A stretch of 64,000 nt of DNA from Desulfobaccales bacterium (GCA_041648175.1 JBAZPO010000005.1:159395-223394), one strand, 5' to 3'; positions 43,239 to 51,720 are shown, numbered from the stretch's first letter. Translations and numbers: made by a program. The notes: generated from the letters alone by a model not told the origin.

Positions 43239-44607
43239 GACCGTGGTCAATCTGCTGCGGCTGTGCTTAGGGCTGGGAGCGGTCTTTTTCCTGGGTTATG
43301 CCTGGCTGAATCTGCTTAACCCTCGCCCTCGGGATTTCTCCTTCGGGGAGCGGGCTGCGTTCAGCTTCGGGGTCGGGTCGCTTAAGCTCACGCTCTGGAT
43401 GCTGGCCTTAACCTGGTGGGGAGCGCCATTTGGCCTGGGGCTGATTTTAGGGCCGCCCCTGGCCCTGGCCGTCATCTGCCTGCTGACCCCCCGGGGCCGC
43501 GCCGCCGTCTCTCAGGACTTTCGAGAATTTCACCTTTCATCCGGGGAAAAGTTGGGGGCATGGGAATGGCTCTTTTTGGGGCTGTTGGGAGTGGTATTTA
43601 TCTATGCGCTGCTCCGGGCAGCGCTTTATCCCATGTGGGCCTGGGACGCGGTGGCCACCTGGGGCTGCAAGGCCAAAATATTCTATACCAGCCGGGGCCT
43701 GGACCTGACCTGCATTGACGCGCACAACTATTACCCCAATCTCATCCCACTTTTGCTGACTTACCTGTATTTCTGCCTGGGGCAGGTGAGTGATGCCCTG
43801 GCCAAGGCCGTTTTCCCGCTCTGGGGGGCGCTGCTCCTAACCCTGCTCTACTCCCTGGCCAGGCGCCTGGGTCTGCGCCGGGGCCAGGCCCTGGGGTTGG
43901 CGGCGTTCCTGGCATTAAACGGCACCGTCTTCGTTGTGCACCTCTACATCGCCTACGCCGACCTGCCCCTGGCCTTCTACACCCTGGGAGGGGCCGGTCT
44001 CCTTTACCTCTGGCTGGCGGACGCCGCGCCTCGGGGCAGCCTGACCCTGGCGGCCTGCTGTCTGGCGGGGATGGCCTGGTGCAAGTATGAGGGTCCGCCC
44101 CTGGCCGCCACCCTGCTTTTGGCCGCGGCGCTGACCCTGGCCTGGCTGCGCCCTGAGCACTGGCTCCGCCGGCTCGCTTGCCTGGCCGCGCCCTTGGCAG
44201 GGCTCATCGTGGGTTTTCTCCCCTGGCGGCTCTTCGCGTTCCAACAGAAAATTGAAATCGGCTCAGACCATATCCAGAGCTTTTATCCCCACCAGTTAGC
44301 CAAAGCCGTATTCTATCTGCTGGCCGGGTTGGCGGAGCCGTTTTATTTCGGATTGCTCTGGCCGGCGCTGGCTTTGGCCCTCATCTGCTCAGGCCCGCGC
44401 CTGTGGCGCTCTCCCCGCCTCTTCCTGGTACTCTTTATAGGGGGAAATCTGGCGGCCATCCTCCTGGCCTATGCGGTGGCGCCCACCGCCGCCGCGGAGT
44501 TCCCCGCCTATGTCCGGGCCACCCTGGACCGCTTGCTGCTCCACCTCACCCCTGTCGCCGCTCTGTTCTTGGCCCTCAGTCTCTCTGAACAATCCTTGTC
44601 GCAGTGA
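43231..44607 (+). CDS. Integral membrane glycosyltransferase-like protein (GT-C type)
   Basis: A 458-residue protein with roughly ten to twelve hydrophobic helices across its length. An acidic/aromatic loop after the third or fourth helix (YPMWAWDAVATWGCKAKIFY) resembles the first-loop catalytic region of GT-C enzymes using polyprenyl-phosphate sugars. A second loop has DAHNYYPNLIPL. The partner genes (a polyprenyl-phosphate sugar synthase-like enzyme and an anchored protein) support a role in moving a sugar onto a lipid, glycan or protein on the periplasmic side. Overlaps the upstream gene by 8 nt. Its 3' end overlaps the convergent gene at 44576 by 32 nt. Confidence 0.72.
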   Translation: MIETVVNLLRLCLGLGAVFFLGYAWLNLLNPRPRDFSFGERAAFSFGVGSLKLTLWMLALTWWGAPFGLGLILGPPLALAVICLLTPRGRAAVSQDFREFHLSSGEKLGAWEWLFLGLLGVVFIYALLRAALYPMWAWDAVATWGCKAKIFYTSRGLDLTCIDAHNYYPNLIPLLLTYLYFCLGQVSDALAKAVFPLWGALLLTLLYSLARRLGLRRGQALGLAAFLALNGTVFVVHLYIAYADLPLAFYTLGGAGLLYLWLADAAPRGSLTLAACCLAGMAWCKYEGPPLAATLLLAAALTLAWLRPEHWLRRLACLAAPLAGLIVGFLPWRLFAFQQKIEIGSDHIQSFYPHQLAKAVFYLLAGLAEPFYFGLLWPALALALICSGPRLWRSPRLFLVLFIGGNLAAILLAYAVAPTAAAEFPAYVRATLDRLLLHLTPVAALFLALSLSEQSLSQ

Positions 44608-44986
44608 GGCGAAGAGGGTGACGATCTGCCTTTTCGACCAAAAGGTCAATCGCGCTCTTAATCGCTTCCTCTGAGTCTTTAAGATTTGGCCCCTCGTACT
44701 CAATTGATACCTTTTCATTTTCTACTACGATTCGCACTTTCGTACGTCTAGTTTGGAGATAAGCCTTGATTGCCGTAGCTAAAACAGTCGACGAGAGCAA
44801 CGCTGCACCTACAACGCTTAAGATCTGCACCAAGTCTGGATGCGGAATCTCCGGCCGTCCAGTCTGAGGATTTATGTAGCGTTCGTCAACGCTCGGAAGA
44901 TGTCTGTAGAATTCAGTGTCAACATTACCTATTACGTAGTGACCCTCCATCCGGTATCCATACTCAACACGAATCTCGTCGGACAT
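44576..44986 (-). CDS. Small membrane protein resembling EACC1 (effector-associated component)
   Basis: A 136-residue protein. A soluble N-terminus is followed by one membrane helix (LVQILSVVGAALLSSTVLAT, about residues 58-78), a basic stop (KAYLQTRRTKVRI) and a short beta-alpha domain (VENEKVSIEYEGPNLKDSEE). This helix, RTRR-like turn and EAIKSAIDLL end strongly recall EACC1, a component of NTP-dependent bacterial conflict systems; the assignment is by eye only. ATG 44986 has GGAGGG 5 nt upstream and is preferred to the ATG at 45010. It is flanked by very AT-rich DNA (45030-45120) and converges on the glycosyltransferase gene, which suggests recent acquisition. Confidence 0.5.
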   Translation of the reverse strand: MSDEIRVEYGYRMEGHYVIGNVDTEFYRHLPSVDERYINPQTGRPEIPHPDLVQILSVVGAALLSSTVLATAIKAYLQTRRTKVRIVVENEKVSIEYEGPNLKDSEEAIKSAIDLLVEKADRHPLRLTATRIVQRD

Positions 44987-45156
44987 TTCCACCCTCCATT
45001 CTTTTGCCATATAATATTGCAATATTGACAAATTATACTTCTGCTCGGAACCATTTTATATAAACTATTAATTATAGGAGTTCAATTTTTATTTTTTATA
45101 AGAATTTTAAAATACTATAAGAAACTGGATACTGAAACCGGCGGATAATTCGGGGG

Positions 45157-45193
45157 GCCCATCCCCCCCTTTTAAGTAGGGTTAAGGAGGATT
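45157..45193. repeat. Palindromic repeat R4 fragment
   Basis: GGGGCCCATCCCCCCTTTTAAG followed by TAGGGTTAAGGAGGATTTTA, at the 3' side of rtcA. Confidence 0.5.
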
Positions 45194-45215
45194 TTAGCTC
45201 TTGCATTTTTCTGAC

Positions 45216-46238
45216 CTATTTCCGTCCCTGGCAAAATATCTCTCCAGGCTCTCCCAGATTCCCACGAACCTCAAATTTAGGCCCCAAAAACTGCTCAATG
45301 GCCCAGACGTTGGTGAGCAGATGCGAGGTAACGGCTTCCGTGGTGAAGGTGGAGGGTCCCCGGGCCAGGGCGAGGTAGAGGAGAATCTGGTCCGCCAGGT
45401 GGCGGTCAAGTGCGGCGCGGCTTTTTAAAAAGACCAGGTAGGCCTCGACCACCTCGTCCGCCACCTGCTCCGCGGGTTTGCCCCTAGCCCCCAAGGCGCT
45501 GAACCCGGCCCGGGGACCCCACAGGAAGACGAAGCTGCCGGGGTCCTGGCCGCTTGCCGGGATAATCTCCACCGGCACCGTTTCCTGGAGGCGGGCCGTG
45601 AGTCTGGCTGCCTGCCGCCGGGCCACATGTTCAGGCAATTTAGAGGCCGCGGACAAGGCCCGTAACGCGGGCGGGGCAGCAGGGGTCCGCCACTCGACGC
45701 CGGTGAGGGTACGGACCGGCGTAATATGCACGTGCACCTCGCCGCCGCCTTTGGGGTACCAGCCCCAGCGCTCCAGGGAAAGCTCTGCCGTTGCTCCCAG
45801 CCCAGCCAGGGCCGGCAGAAAGACATGGCTGAGGTAATGGACCGGGGGGCTCCAGGGCACATGGGTGCCCCCTTTGAGGATGATGGTGGTGGGCGCTCCG
45901 GCCATAAGGAGAGGCGGCAGCAGGGCCTGGGCAATGAGGCTGACGGCCCCGGCGCTGCCGGTCTTTGCCGCGACATCAAAAAGATAGTGGCCGGCTTTAA
46001 GGACACGGGGCTTGAAGGTAAGCGCCTGGCTGTCGAGGTGGGCCTCGGTAACCTCCGCCTGGCAGACGCGGGCCAGGGCCTGGACTGCGGTAAGGTGCTG
46101 GGGCCTAAGTCCCGGCTTGGGGCGACCGGCCCGGATGCGTTCGATCCGGACCGGGACCCCCGTTACCGCCGACAGAGAAAGGGCGGTGCGGAGAATCTGC
46201 CCGCCCCCTTCCCCGTAAGAACCATCCAGATGCAGCAT
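45216..46238 (-). CDS. rtcA: RNA 3'-terminal phosphate cyclase
   Basis: A 340-residue protein, the family length. It converts RNA 3'-phosphates to 2',3'-cyclic phosphates using ATP. Motifs: DGSYGEGGGQILRTALSLSA at the N-terminus, RAGRPKPGLRPQHL, TGSAGAVSLIAQALLPPLL, GWYPKGGGEV and the AMP-accepting His in RHLADQILLYLALA. The ATG at 46238 has AAGG upstream. No rtcB ligase or rtcR regulator is found in the window. An R4 repeat block separates it from dodecin upstream. Confidence 0.94.
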   Translation of the reverse strand: MLHLDGSYGEGGGQILRTALSLSAVTGVPVRIERIRAGRPKPGLRPQHLTAVQALARVCQAEVTEAHLDSQALTFKPRVLKAGHYLFDVAAKTGSAGAVSLIAQALLPPLLMAGAPTTIILKGGTHVPWSPPVHYLSHVFLPALAGLGATAELSLERWGWYPKGGGEVHVHITPVRTLTGVEWRTPAAPPALRALSAASKLPEHVARRQAARLTARLQETVPVEIIPASGQDPGSFVFLWGPRAGFSALGARGKPAEQVADEVVEAYLVFLKSRAALDRHLADQILLYLALARGPSTFTTEAVTSHLLTNVWAIEQFLGPKFEVRGNLGEPGEIFCQGRK

Positions 46239-46300
46239 CGTGGCTGCCTTACAGGTTGATCGTCGAATCCAACATCATGATCGGCTTCACGAGGTGACTT

Positions 46301-46431
46301 ATAGGCGTTGCCAAAAGTTTTTTCCGCAATGGGAAAATCCTAAATCCCCTCTACCCCCCTTTGTAAAGGGGGGAACTATTAGGAATTACTTCTAAAGTCC
46401 ACCTTTTTAAAGGGGGGATTTAGGGGGATTT
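46301..46431. repeat. R4 double palindrome with R5-type tail
   Basis: The reverse complement of 46301-46321 is AAAACTTTTGGCAACGCC, the tail seen on R5 copies. It is followed by AAATCCCCTCTACCCCCCTT/TGTAAAGGGGGG and TCCACCTTTTTAAAGGGGGG/ATTTAGGGGGATTT (46338-46431). Confidence 0.65.
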
Positions 46432-46473
46432 AATGCCGGCGGCATGGATTTATGGCAAACGCTATAACCTGCC

Positions 46474-46683
46474 TCAATCCAGGATGAAGATAACTTCCAG
46501 CTTCACCCGGTAGGTGTTGATCTTGTTATCTTTGACCGAAACCCGCTGCTCCACGACCCGCAGGCCGGTTATACCCCGGAGGGTGCTGGCGGCGCGGGCG
46601 AAACCTACTTGCACCGCATCATCAAAGCTCTTGGGGGATTCGGCGATAATATGAGTTACCCTGGCAACATTGGTTCCTGACAT
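46474..46683 (-). CDS. Dodecin (flavin-binding dodecamer subunit)
   Basis: A 69-residue dodecin. SPKSFDDAVQVGFARAASTL, GLRVVEQRVSV and the terminal beta strand YRVKLEVIFILD match the family. Twelve subunits form a hollow sphere that stores riboflavin or FMN, or coenzyme A in some variants. AAGGAGG lies 8 nt before the ATG. No gene is seen upstream between 46684 and 46968, apart from short R8 repeat fragments. Confidence 0.92.
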   Translation of the reverse strand: MSGTNVARVTHIIAESPKSFDDAVQVGFARAASTLRGITGLRVVEQRVSVKDNKINTYRVKLEVIFILD

Positions 46684-46928
46684 GGCTCATACCTCCTTAA
46701 GGATGTTCCGGCCGCTTTTTGCCGGTTCGGCGTCCCGCCTCTGCCGGATGCCGATGCTATAAACGTAAGGCCGTTTATTGGCAATGCAAGGTCAAAGGAG
46801 TGTGAAAACCGTTTTTGGTTTTTGGTAAAGATAGAATATAAGGTTTGGCGCAGTGATATTTATTAATAAGCAATAATGGAAAGTTTAATAAAGACCTAAG
46901 ATGTCAGGACTCAAAATGTTTCTTGCCT

Positions 46929-46966
46929 TTCACGAAAAACGAAAAACCAAGAACGAAGAACGGTTT
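46929..46966. repeat. CGAAAAACCAAAAACG-type repeat (R8)
   Basis: CACGAAAAACGAAAAACCAA then GAACGAAGAACGG, abutting the queC stop codon. Related copies are at 46806-46826, 47622-47657 and 47776-47814. Confidence 0.6.
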
Positions 46967-46968
46967 TA

Positions 46969-47673
46969 TTACTTGCGGTACGAGATGGGGTCGGGGACAC
47001 CCGCCGCGGCAAAGCCTTTGAGACGCAGGCGGCAAGAGGAGCACTGGCCGCAGGCCCGAACGTCGTCCTGGTAGCACGACCAGGTGAGGTCCAGGGGCGC
47101 GCCCAATTCCAGGCCCAGGCGCACGATGCCGGCCTTGTCCAGGTCGATCAGGGGGGTGTGGATGCGGATATGGGTTTCGGGCCGGGTGCCTAACTCAATG
47201 ACGCGCTCAACAGCCTCAAAATACTCGGGCCGACAGTCGGGATATCCGGGATTATCCAGCACATTGGCGCCAATGAACACCGCGGCAGCCCCCAAGACTT
47301 CGGCCCAAGCCACCGCTGCGGCCAAAAGATTGGTATTGCGGAACGGCACGTAGGTAGAGGGGATACCCGGAAGTTCCACTGCCTCGGTGGGTACGGCCCG
47401 CGCGAAGTCCGTGAGACTGGAGCCGCCGATCATCCCCAGGTAGAGCAGATCGACCTCCAAGGTGGAGGTTACCTGGTAAAACGCGGCCTGGGCCTGAAAG
47501 GCCTGCAACTCCCGGGTGAGGGTGCGCTGGCCATAATTGGCATGAAACAGGGCCAGGTCGAACTCCCGGCGGGCCACCGCCGCGGTTACGCAACTGTCCA
47601 GCCCGCCGCTGGCCAGGACCACTGCCGTTTTTCGTTTTTGGTTTTTGGTTTTTGGTGAACTGCTATTAAACAT
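46969..47673 (-). CDS. queC: 7-cyano-7-deazaguanine synthase QueC
   Basis: A 234-residue PP-loop enzyme that makes preQ0 from 7-carboxy-7-deazaguanine, ATP and ammonia. Motifs: VVLASGGLDSCVTAAV, FHANYGQR, VPFRNTNLLAAA, GANVLDNPGYPDCRPEY and the zinc cluster CYQDDVRACGQCSSCRLR. The N-terminal extension SPKTKNQKRK is encoded by a copy of repeat R8, so the first 15 residues are not conserved family sequence. The next gene upstream on the same strand is queE, which supplies the substrate. Confidence 0.95.
   Translation of the reverse strand: MFNSSSPKTKNQKRKTAVVLASGGLDSCVTAAVARREFDLALFHANYGQRTLTRELQAFQAQAAFYQVTSTLEVDLLYLGMIGGSSLTDFARAVPTEAVELPGIPSTYVPFRNTNLLAAAVAWAEVLGAAAVFIGANVLDNPGYPDCRPEYFEAVERVIELGTRPETHIRIHTPLIDLDKAGIVRLGLELGAPLDLTWSCYQDDVRACGQCSSCRLRLKGFAAAGVPDPISYRK
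47622..47657. repeat. R8 repeat overlapping the queC start region
   Basis: GCCGTTTTTCGTTTTTGGTT then TTTGGTTTTTGGTGA. Read on the minus strand it encodes residues 7-17 of QueC. Confidence 0.6.
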
Positions 47674-47775
47674 TTTCTTTAATCCTGAGTTTTTGTCGGG
47701 GGCTATGGTTTTAATATAAATGTGCTATCAAACGGATCGTCACCTGATCCCTTTACGAGACCAGTGATGCCTTTA

Positions 47776-47814
47776 CGAAAAACTAAAAACCAAAAACGAA
47801 AAACGGTTTTTCAT
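47776..47814. repeat. R8 repeat at the queE 3' end
   Basis: ACGAAAAACTAAAAACCAAA then AACGAAAAACGGTTTTT. It touches the queE stop codon. Confidence 0.6.
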
Positions 47815-48452
47815 ACTCCTCTGACCTCCGGCCCCCAGATGTATTTGTGGAGCTGAGGGTTCAAGCGCAAGGGCAGGCCGCTGTCGACAATCCAGGCCGC
47901 GGCCTCAGGCAGCGGCACTTTCCCGAATACCGGCGAGATCAGCACGGCCAGCCGCCGGCTCAGATGGTGGCTCCGGATGATCTCCAAGGCCCAAGTGAAA
48001 TCAAGCCGGTCACTCACCACGAACTTGACTTCATCCCGGGAGGTCAAAAGCTCCAGGTTGCGCCAATCGTTGCGCTCGGTCATGCCGCTCCCCGGACATT
48101 TCATATCCAAAATTCGATGCACCCGGGCATCGACTCCGCCGATGGGCACAGACCCGTTGGTCTCCAGGCAGACAGTGAAGCCGGCGGAGAGCATTTCCGC
48201 CAGCAGGACCGGCGTCTCGGCCTGGAGCAGGGGTTCGCCGCCCGTAACCAGGGCCAGGCGGTGCGGTTGAGCCAAGGCCGCCTCCACCAGGGACCTCACG
48301 CTTAACGGTGAGCCGTTCTCATAAGCATACTGCGTGTCACAAAAACGGCAGCGCAGGTTGCAGCCTGTCAGCCGGATAAAATACGCCGGCAATCCCGCCC
48401 GGGTGGATTCACCCATCAGACTGACAAAGGTTTCGCTGACTTCTAGAGCCAT
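47811..48452 (-). CDS. queE: 7-carboxy-7-deazaguanine synthase QueE
   Basis: A 213-residue radical-SAM enzyme that converts carboxy-tetrahydropterin to 7-carboxy-7-deazaguanine. The cluster motif TGCNLRCRFCDTQYA uses CxxxCxxC; the SAM motif LVTGGEPLLQ and LETNGSVPIG follow. It feeds the queuosine pathway with the queC gene 137 nt downstream. queD and queF are not in the window. No preQ1 riboswitch is recognised upstream. The gap to the DUF4416 gene (48453-48785) is partly AT-rich and shows no gene. Confidence 0.95.
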   Translation of the reverse strand: MALEVSETFVSLMGESTRAGLPAYFIRLTGCNLRCRFCDTQYAYENGSPLSVRSLVEAALAQPHRLALVTGGEPLLQAETPVLLAEMLSAGFTVCLETNGSVPIGGVDARVHRILDMKCPGSGMTERNDWRNLELLTSRDEVKFVVSDRLDFTWALEIIRSHHLSRRLAVLISPVFGKVPLPEAAAWIVDSGLPLRLNPQLHKYIWGPEVRGV

Positions 48453-48785
48453 AAGGACCGCTTCTCAGAAGAATTTCGGCTAACCGGGCGCCCTGCATGG
48501 TTTATCATTATCCACCGGTACCGGTTTGAAAGCAACCATCCCCACCGGCATGTAAAATTCCTGCTCAGGATTTATTATAAAGTATCATGAGCGGCAACTC
48601 ATTATTTATATAAGATCAACCTTACTCTTAACTTATGGCCATCCATACCTTTTTTCAATTCCCCCTCCTGCGTTTCTTCTATACGACTCTAAGCCAGCAA
48701 TTGCGCTAAATTTCACATGATTTTTCCGTTGCGTTTACAACTCACCTGCCATAGAATGAGGGGCGTTTCGGGGGAAGAAAAGATC

Positions 48786-49322
48786 ATGAGCACGCCGGGC
48801 CCGGCCACTCCAGTGAAGCCCGTGGTCAGTATGCTTTTGGCGCGGGAAGACCTGGGGCCGGCACTGGTTGCGCGACTCGCCGAATATTTCGGGCCGCCGG
48901 ATTTGGTAGGACCCTGGTGGCCGTTTTACTCTACCGCTTATTACGCTTCGGAAATGGGCCCGAACCTGGGCCGCCGCCTGGTATCCTTCCTGCATTTGGC
49001 CGATCCAGCCCGCCTGGCTGCCTGGAAGGTGTTTACTAATGAGCTGGAGCAGACCTTCAGCCTGGGCGAGCGGCGGCCGGCTAACCTGGACCCGGGATAC
49101 CTGGCCAGAGAACGGTTGGTCCTGGCCACCGGCAAGAATTTCCCTCATCGTATTTACCTGGATCACGGCATTTACGGCGATTTAACGCTGATCTATGACC
49201 GCCAGGGCGGCTTTCAGCCCCTGCCCTGGAGCTACCCGGATTATGCCCAGGGGGAGCTGCCGGCGCTGTTGGAAGTGGTGCGCCAAAAATACCTCTGGCA
49301 ACTCAAGGCGATGGCGGATTGA
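48786..49322 (+). CDS. DUF4416 family protein
   Basis: A 178-residue protein matching the DUF4416 pattern: PVKPVVSMLLAREDLGPAL, PWWPFYSTAYYASEMGPNLG, NLDPGYLARERLVLATGKNF and HRIYLDHGIYGDLTLIYDR. The family is common in Desulfobacterota and its function is unknown. ATG 48786 is preceded by GGGGGAAG; an earlier in-frame ATG at 48717 lacks family similarity. yicC lies downstream, but repeats separate them. Confidence 0.85.
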   Translation: MSTPGPATPVKPVVSMLLAREDLGPALVARLAEYFGPPDLVGPWWPFYSTAYYASEMGPNLGRRLVSFLHLADPARLAAWKVFTNELEQTFSLGERRPANLDPGYLARERLVLATGKNFPHRIYLDHGIYGDLTLIYDRQGGFQPLPWSYPDYAQGELPALLEVVRQKYLWQLKAMAD

Positions 49323-49337
49323 GACCCCTATATTAAA

Positions 49338-49424
49338 GTTGCCAGTGGTCAGTGGTCAGAATCAATTGGGCAAAAAAGGAGCGTGGGTCCGGCCCACCGA
49401 CACAGGCTGGAAACCTGTGCTACC
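49338..49424. repeat. CAGTGGTCAGTGG fragment and R2 repeat
   Basis: GTTGCCAGTGGTCAGTGGTC at 49338-49358, related to the element at 37268. Palindrome CACAGG-CTGGAAA-CCTGTG followed by CTACC lies at 49401-49424. Confidence 0.65.
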
Positions 49425-49556
49425 AGTCCTCCTGGAGGATGCGCACCGCGCACCATTTATCCAGGCTGGTACGGCCCCGGAGCCCCACCTCACCGGATTT
49501 TTCATGAGATTTTCCTTATTCTCGTTTCCTTTGTTTTCTTTGTAAGAGGTCTAAAA

Positions 49557-50447
49557 TTGATCAAAAGTATGACCGCATTCGGGCGGGGGGAAGTGGAGAC
49601 CGCCAAGCAGAAGTGGGTGGTGGAATTGAGGAGCGTCAACCACCGCTTCCTGGAGCTGTCCCTGAACCTGCCCCGGCGTTTCTGGGCCCTGGAGGACCGG
49701 TTCCGGAAACTTATCAAGGGCCGCCTGTCCCGGGGCCGGGTGGATATGCAGCTTTCCTGGGAATCCCTGGCCGAAACGTCCTTAACCTTGAAGTTGGATA
49801 AGGCCATGGTGGCCGAGGTCCGCGGGGTGCTGGAGGACATCCGGCAGATCGGCAGTACCCCCGAGTCCCTGCGGCTGGAACATTTCCTCCATTTTTCGGA
49901 TCTGATCGTTGCCAAGGAACAGGCCAATCAGGACCTGGAACTGGAAGAGACCTGGGAAGTGGCCTCCCAGGCGGTCAACCAGGCCTTGGATCTCTTAGAG
50001 GAGATGCGGGTAACCGAGGGCGCGGCCCTGTCGGCGGATCTGGCGGCCAACCTGGAGGATATCCGCCGGGAAGTGGATAAAATTGGCGTCCAGGCGCCGC
50101 TTTTGCCCCAACTCTGGCGGGAGCGGGTCGCGGCTCGCCTGGCGGAACTCTTCCCCGAAGGGGCGCCGGTGGACGAAACCCGTCTGGCTCAAGAGGTGGC
50201 GCTCATGGCCGAACGCCGGGACCTGGCCGAAGAGTTGGCCCGTCTGGAAAGCCATCTAGCCCAGTTCCAGCAAACCCTGGGGAGCGACGTGCCGGTGGGG
50301 CGCAAGCAGGAATTCTTGCTCCAGGAGATGCTCCGGGAAGCCAACACCATCGGCTCCAAGGCGAACGACCTGATGATTTCTCAGGCGGTGCTGGAAATCA
50401 AGGGCTTTTTGGAACGCCTCCGGGAGCAGGTACAGAATATCGAGTAG
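49557..50447 (+). CDS. yicC: YicC-family RNase-related protein
   Basis: A 296-residue YicC protein. The N-terminus IKSMTAFGRGEVE, VVELRSVNHRFLELSLNLPR, LSRGRVDMQLSW and the C-terminal MLREANTIGSKANDL are all family blocks. YicC proteins act as endoribonucleases or RNase adaptors in recent work. The start is taken as TTG 49557, giving the consensus MIKSMTAFG, with AGAGG upstream; ATG 49569 would trim the conserved end. It heads the conserved yicC-remA-gmk cluster. Confidence 0.92.
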   Translation: MIKSMTAFGRGEVETAKQKWVVELRSVNHRFLELSLNLPRRFWALEDRFRKLIKGRLSRGRVDMQLSWESLAETSLTLKLDKAMVAEVRGVLEDIRQIGSTPESLRLEHFLHFSDLIVAKEQANQDLELEETWEVASQAVNQALDLLEEMRVTEGAALSADLAANLEDIRREVDKIGVQAPLLPQLWRERVAARLAELFPEGAPVDETRLAQEVALMAERRDLAEELARLESHLAQFQQTLGSDVPVGRKQEFLLQEMLREANTIGSKANDLMISQAVLEIKGFLERLREQVQNIE

Positions 50448-50584
50448 GGTCAGGTTTCATAAATTGTCTGCAAATATTTTCCCGGGATTAACCAATGACC
50501 TTTGAAATTTATTAAGCTGGCCGCTTTACCGATAAATCAGATTAGTTATGCAGGGCCACAGGAGATTAAGGGGGATAATCAGCT

Positions 50585-50866
50585 ATGGATGGGCGCTTAA
50601 TCAACATCGGTTTCGGCAACACCGTGATTTCGCATCGGGTGGTAGCGGTGGTCATGCCAGGCTCAGCCCCCATGAAACGCCTGCGGGAGCGGGCCACCCA
50701 GGCCGACCGCCTCATCGACGCCACCCAGGGCCGCAAGACCCGTTCAATTATTATTACTGACAGCAATCACATTATCCTGTCAGCGGTCCACGCGGAGACC
50801 CTCTCCCTGCGCCTCAACGGCCATGGCGTCAGTGCGCGGCCGGAACCGGGGGAAAAGGAACTTTAG
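50585..50866 (+). CDS. RemA/DUF370 family DNA-binding regulator
   Basis: A 93-residue protein of the DUF370/RemA family. INIGFGNTVISHRVVAVVMP and SAPMKRLRERATQADRLIDA, then TRSIIITDSNHIILSAV, cover the whole conserved domain. In Bacillus RemA binds DNA as a ring and activates matrix genes. It lies between yicC and gmk, its usual place, and gmk begins on the base after its stop codon. Confidence 0.92.
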   Translation: MDGRLINIGFGNTVISHRVVAVVMPGSAPMKRLRERATQADRLIDATQGRKTRSIIITDSNHIILSAVHAETLSLRLNGHGVSARPEPGEKEL

Positions 50867-51478
50867 GTGGCCGGGGAAATCTTCGTCATAACCGCGCCTT
50901 CCGGGACGGGGAAGACGACGCTCTTAAAACCTTTGATGGCCGACGACCCCGGGCTGCGGTTTTCCATTTCCTACACCACCCGCCCGCCGCGCTTAGGCGA
51001 AGTTGACGGCAAAGACTATTTCTTTGTCAGCCCTGAGGAATTTGGTCGCTTGCGGGATACGGACGCTCTGGCGGAGTGGGTGGAACAGTTCGGTTACGGG
51101 TACGGCACCTCCCGGGACTGGGTTAAGGAGATGGTGGCGTCAGGCGCGGACCTGGTTTTCGACCTGGATTCACGGGGAGCCCGGGCCCTTAAGAAGAATT
51201 TTCCCCAAGCCACCCTGATTTTCATCCTGCCTCCCAGCCTTACCGAGCTGGAGCGCCGCCTTAAGGGCCGGGGCAATCTGGACCCCGAGGAACTGGCCCG
51301 CCGCCTGGCCAATGGCCGGTCGGAACTCAAAGAAGTTTCCTGGTATGATTACCTGGTGGTCAACGACGACATCCCCACCGCCCTTTATAACCTCAAGGCC
51401 ATTGTCCAGGCCGCCCGCTGCCGCACCTCGCAACTCTGGCCCCACCTGGCTACCCGCTATCTAAGCCACAACCCCTGA
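50867..51478 (+). CDS. gmk: Guanylate kinase
   Basis: A 203-residue guanylate kinase. The P-loop is TAPSGTGKTTLL, the GMP-binding segments are SYTTRPPRLGEVDGKDYFFV and AEWVEQFGYGYGTS, and the FDLDSRGA and lid segments are normal. It phosphorylates GMP to GDP. The GTG start sits directly after the remA stop, with AAAAGGA upstream. The rpoZ gene that often follows is missing; a decayed gene fragment follows instead. Confidence 0.95.
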   Translation: MAGEIFVITAPSGTGKTTLLKPLMADDPGLRFSISYTTRPPRLGEVDGKDYFFVSPEEFGRLRDTDALAEWVEQFGYGYGTSRDWVKEMVASGADLVFDLDSRGARALKKNFPQATLIFILPPSLTELERRLKGRGNLDPEELARRLANGRSELKEVSWYDYLVVNDDIPTALYNLKAIVQAARCRTSQLWPHLATRYLSHNP

Positions 51479-51483
51479 TATTT

Positions 51484-51705
51484 TATAATACCAATCGCAA
51501 GCAAACAGGTGGCAACCGGGTATTAGTCTGTCTATTCTTGATCGTCCCGGGTCTTCTGGGGGCTCCCTTTGCTGTGGCAGGCGCTCCGGAGGCAAGGACC
51601 GATCCTGCCGTGAAAAAATGGAAAATTCTGCACATTAGGAGCTACCATTCCCCTTGGAAATGGACCGATGAGCAGTTTGGTGGATTTAAAGCCGTTCTAT
51701 ACCCT
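51484..51705 (+). pseudogene. Remnant of ABC-type substrate-binding protein
   Basis: The frame reads a signal-peptide-like stretch (VLVCLFLIVPGLLGAPFAVA) and then KILHIRSYHSPWKWTDEQFG, which matches the N-terminus of the ABC_sub_bind family (PF04392; typically ILxIxSYHxxxxWTxxQ). No start codon precedes it in frame except an internal TTG at 51538, and similarity stops near 51705, where the convergent CHAT gene ends. Only about 75 of some 300 residues remain, so it is a truncated relic. Confidence 0.6.
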
Positions 51706-51720
51706 TCCTGGTTCCGGGGC

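Noticed and set aside
48453..48560. Possible preQ1 riboswitch upstream of queE
   Set aside because: No short hairpin followed by the A-rich preQ1 tail was found.
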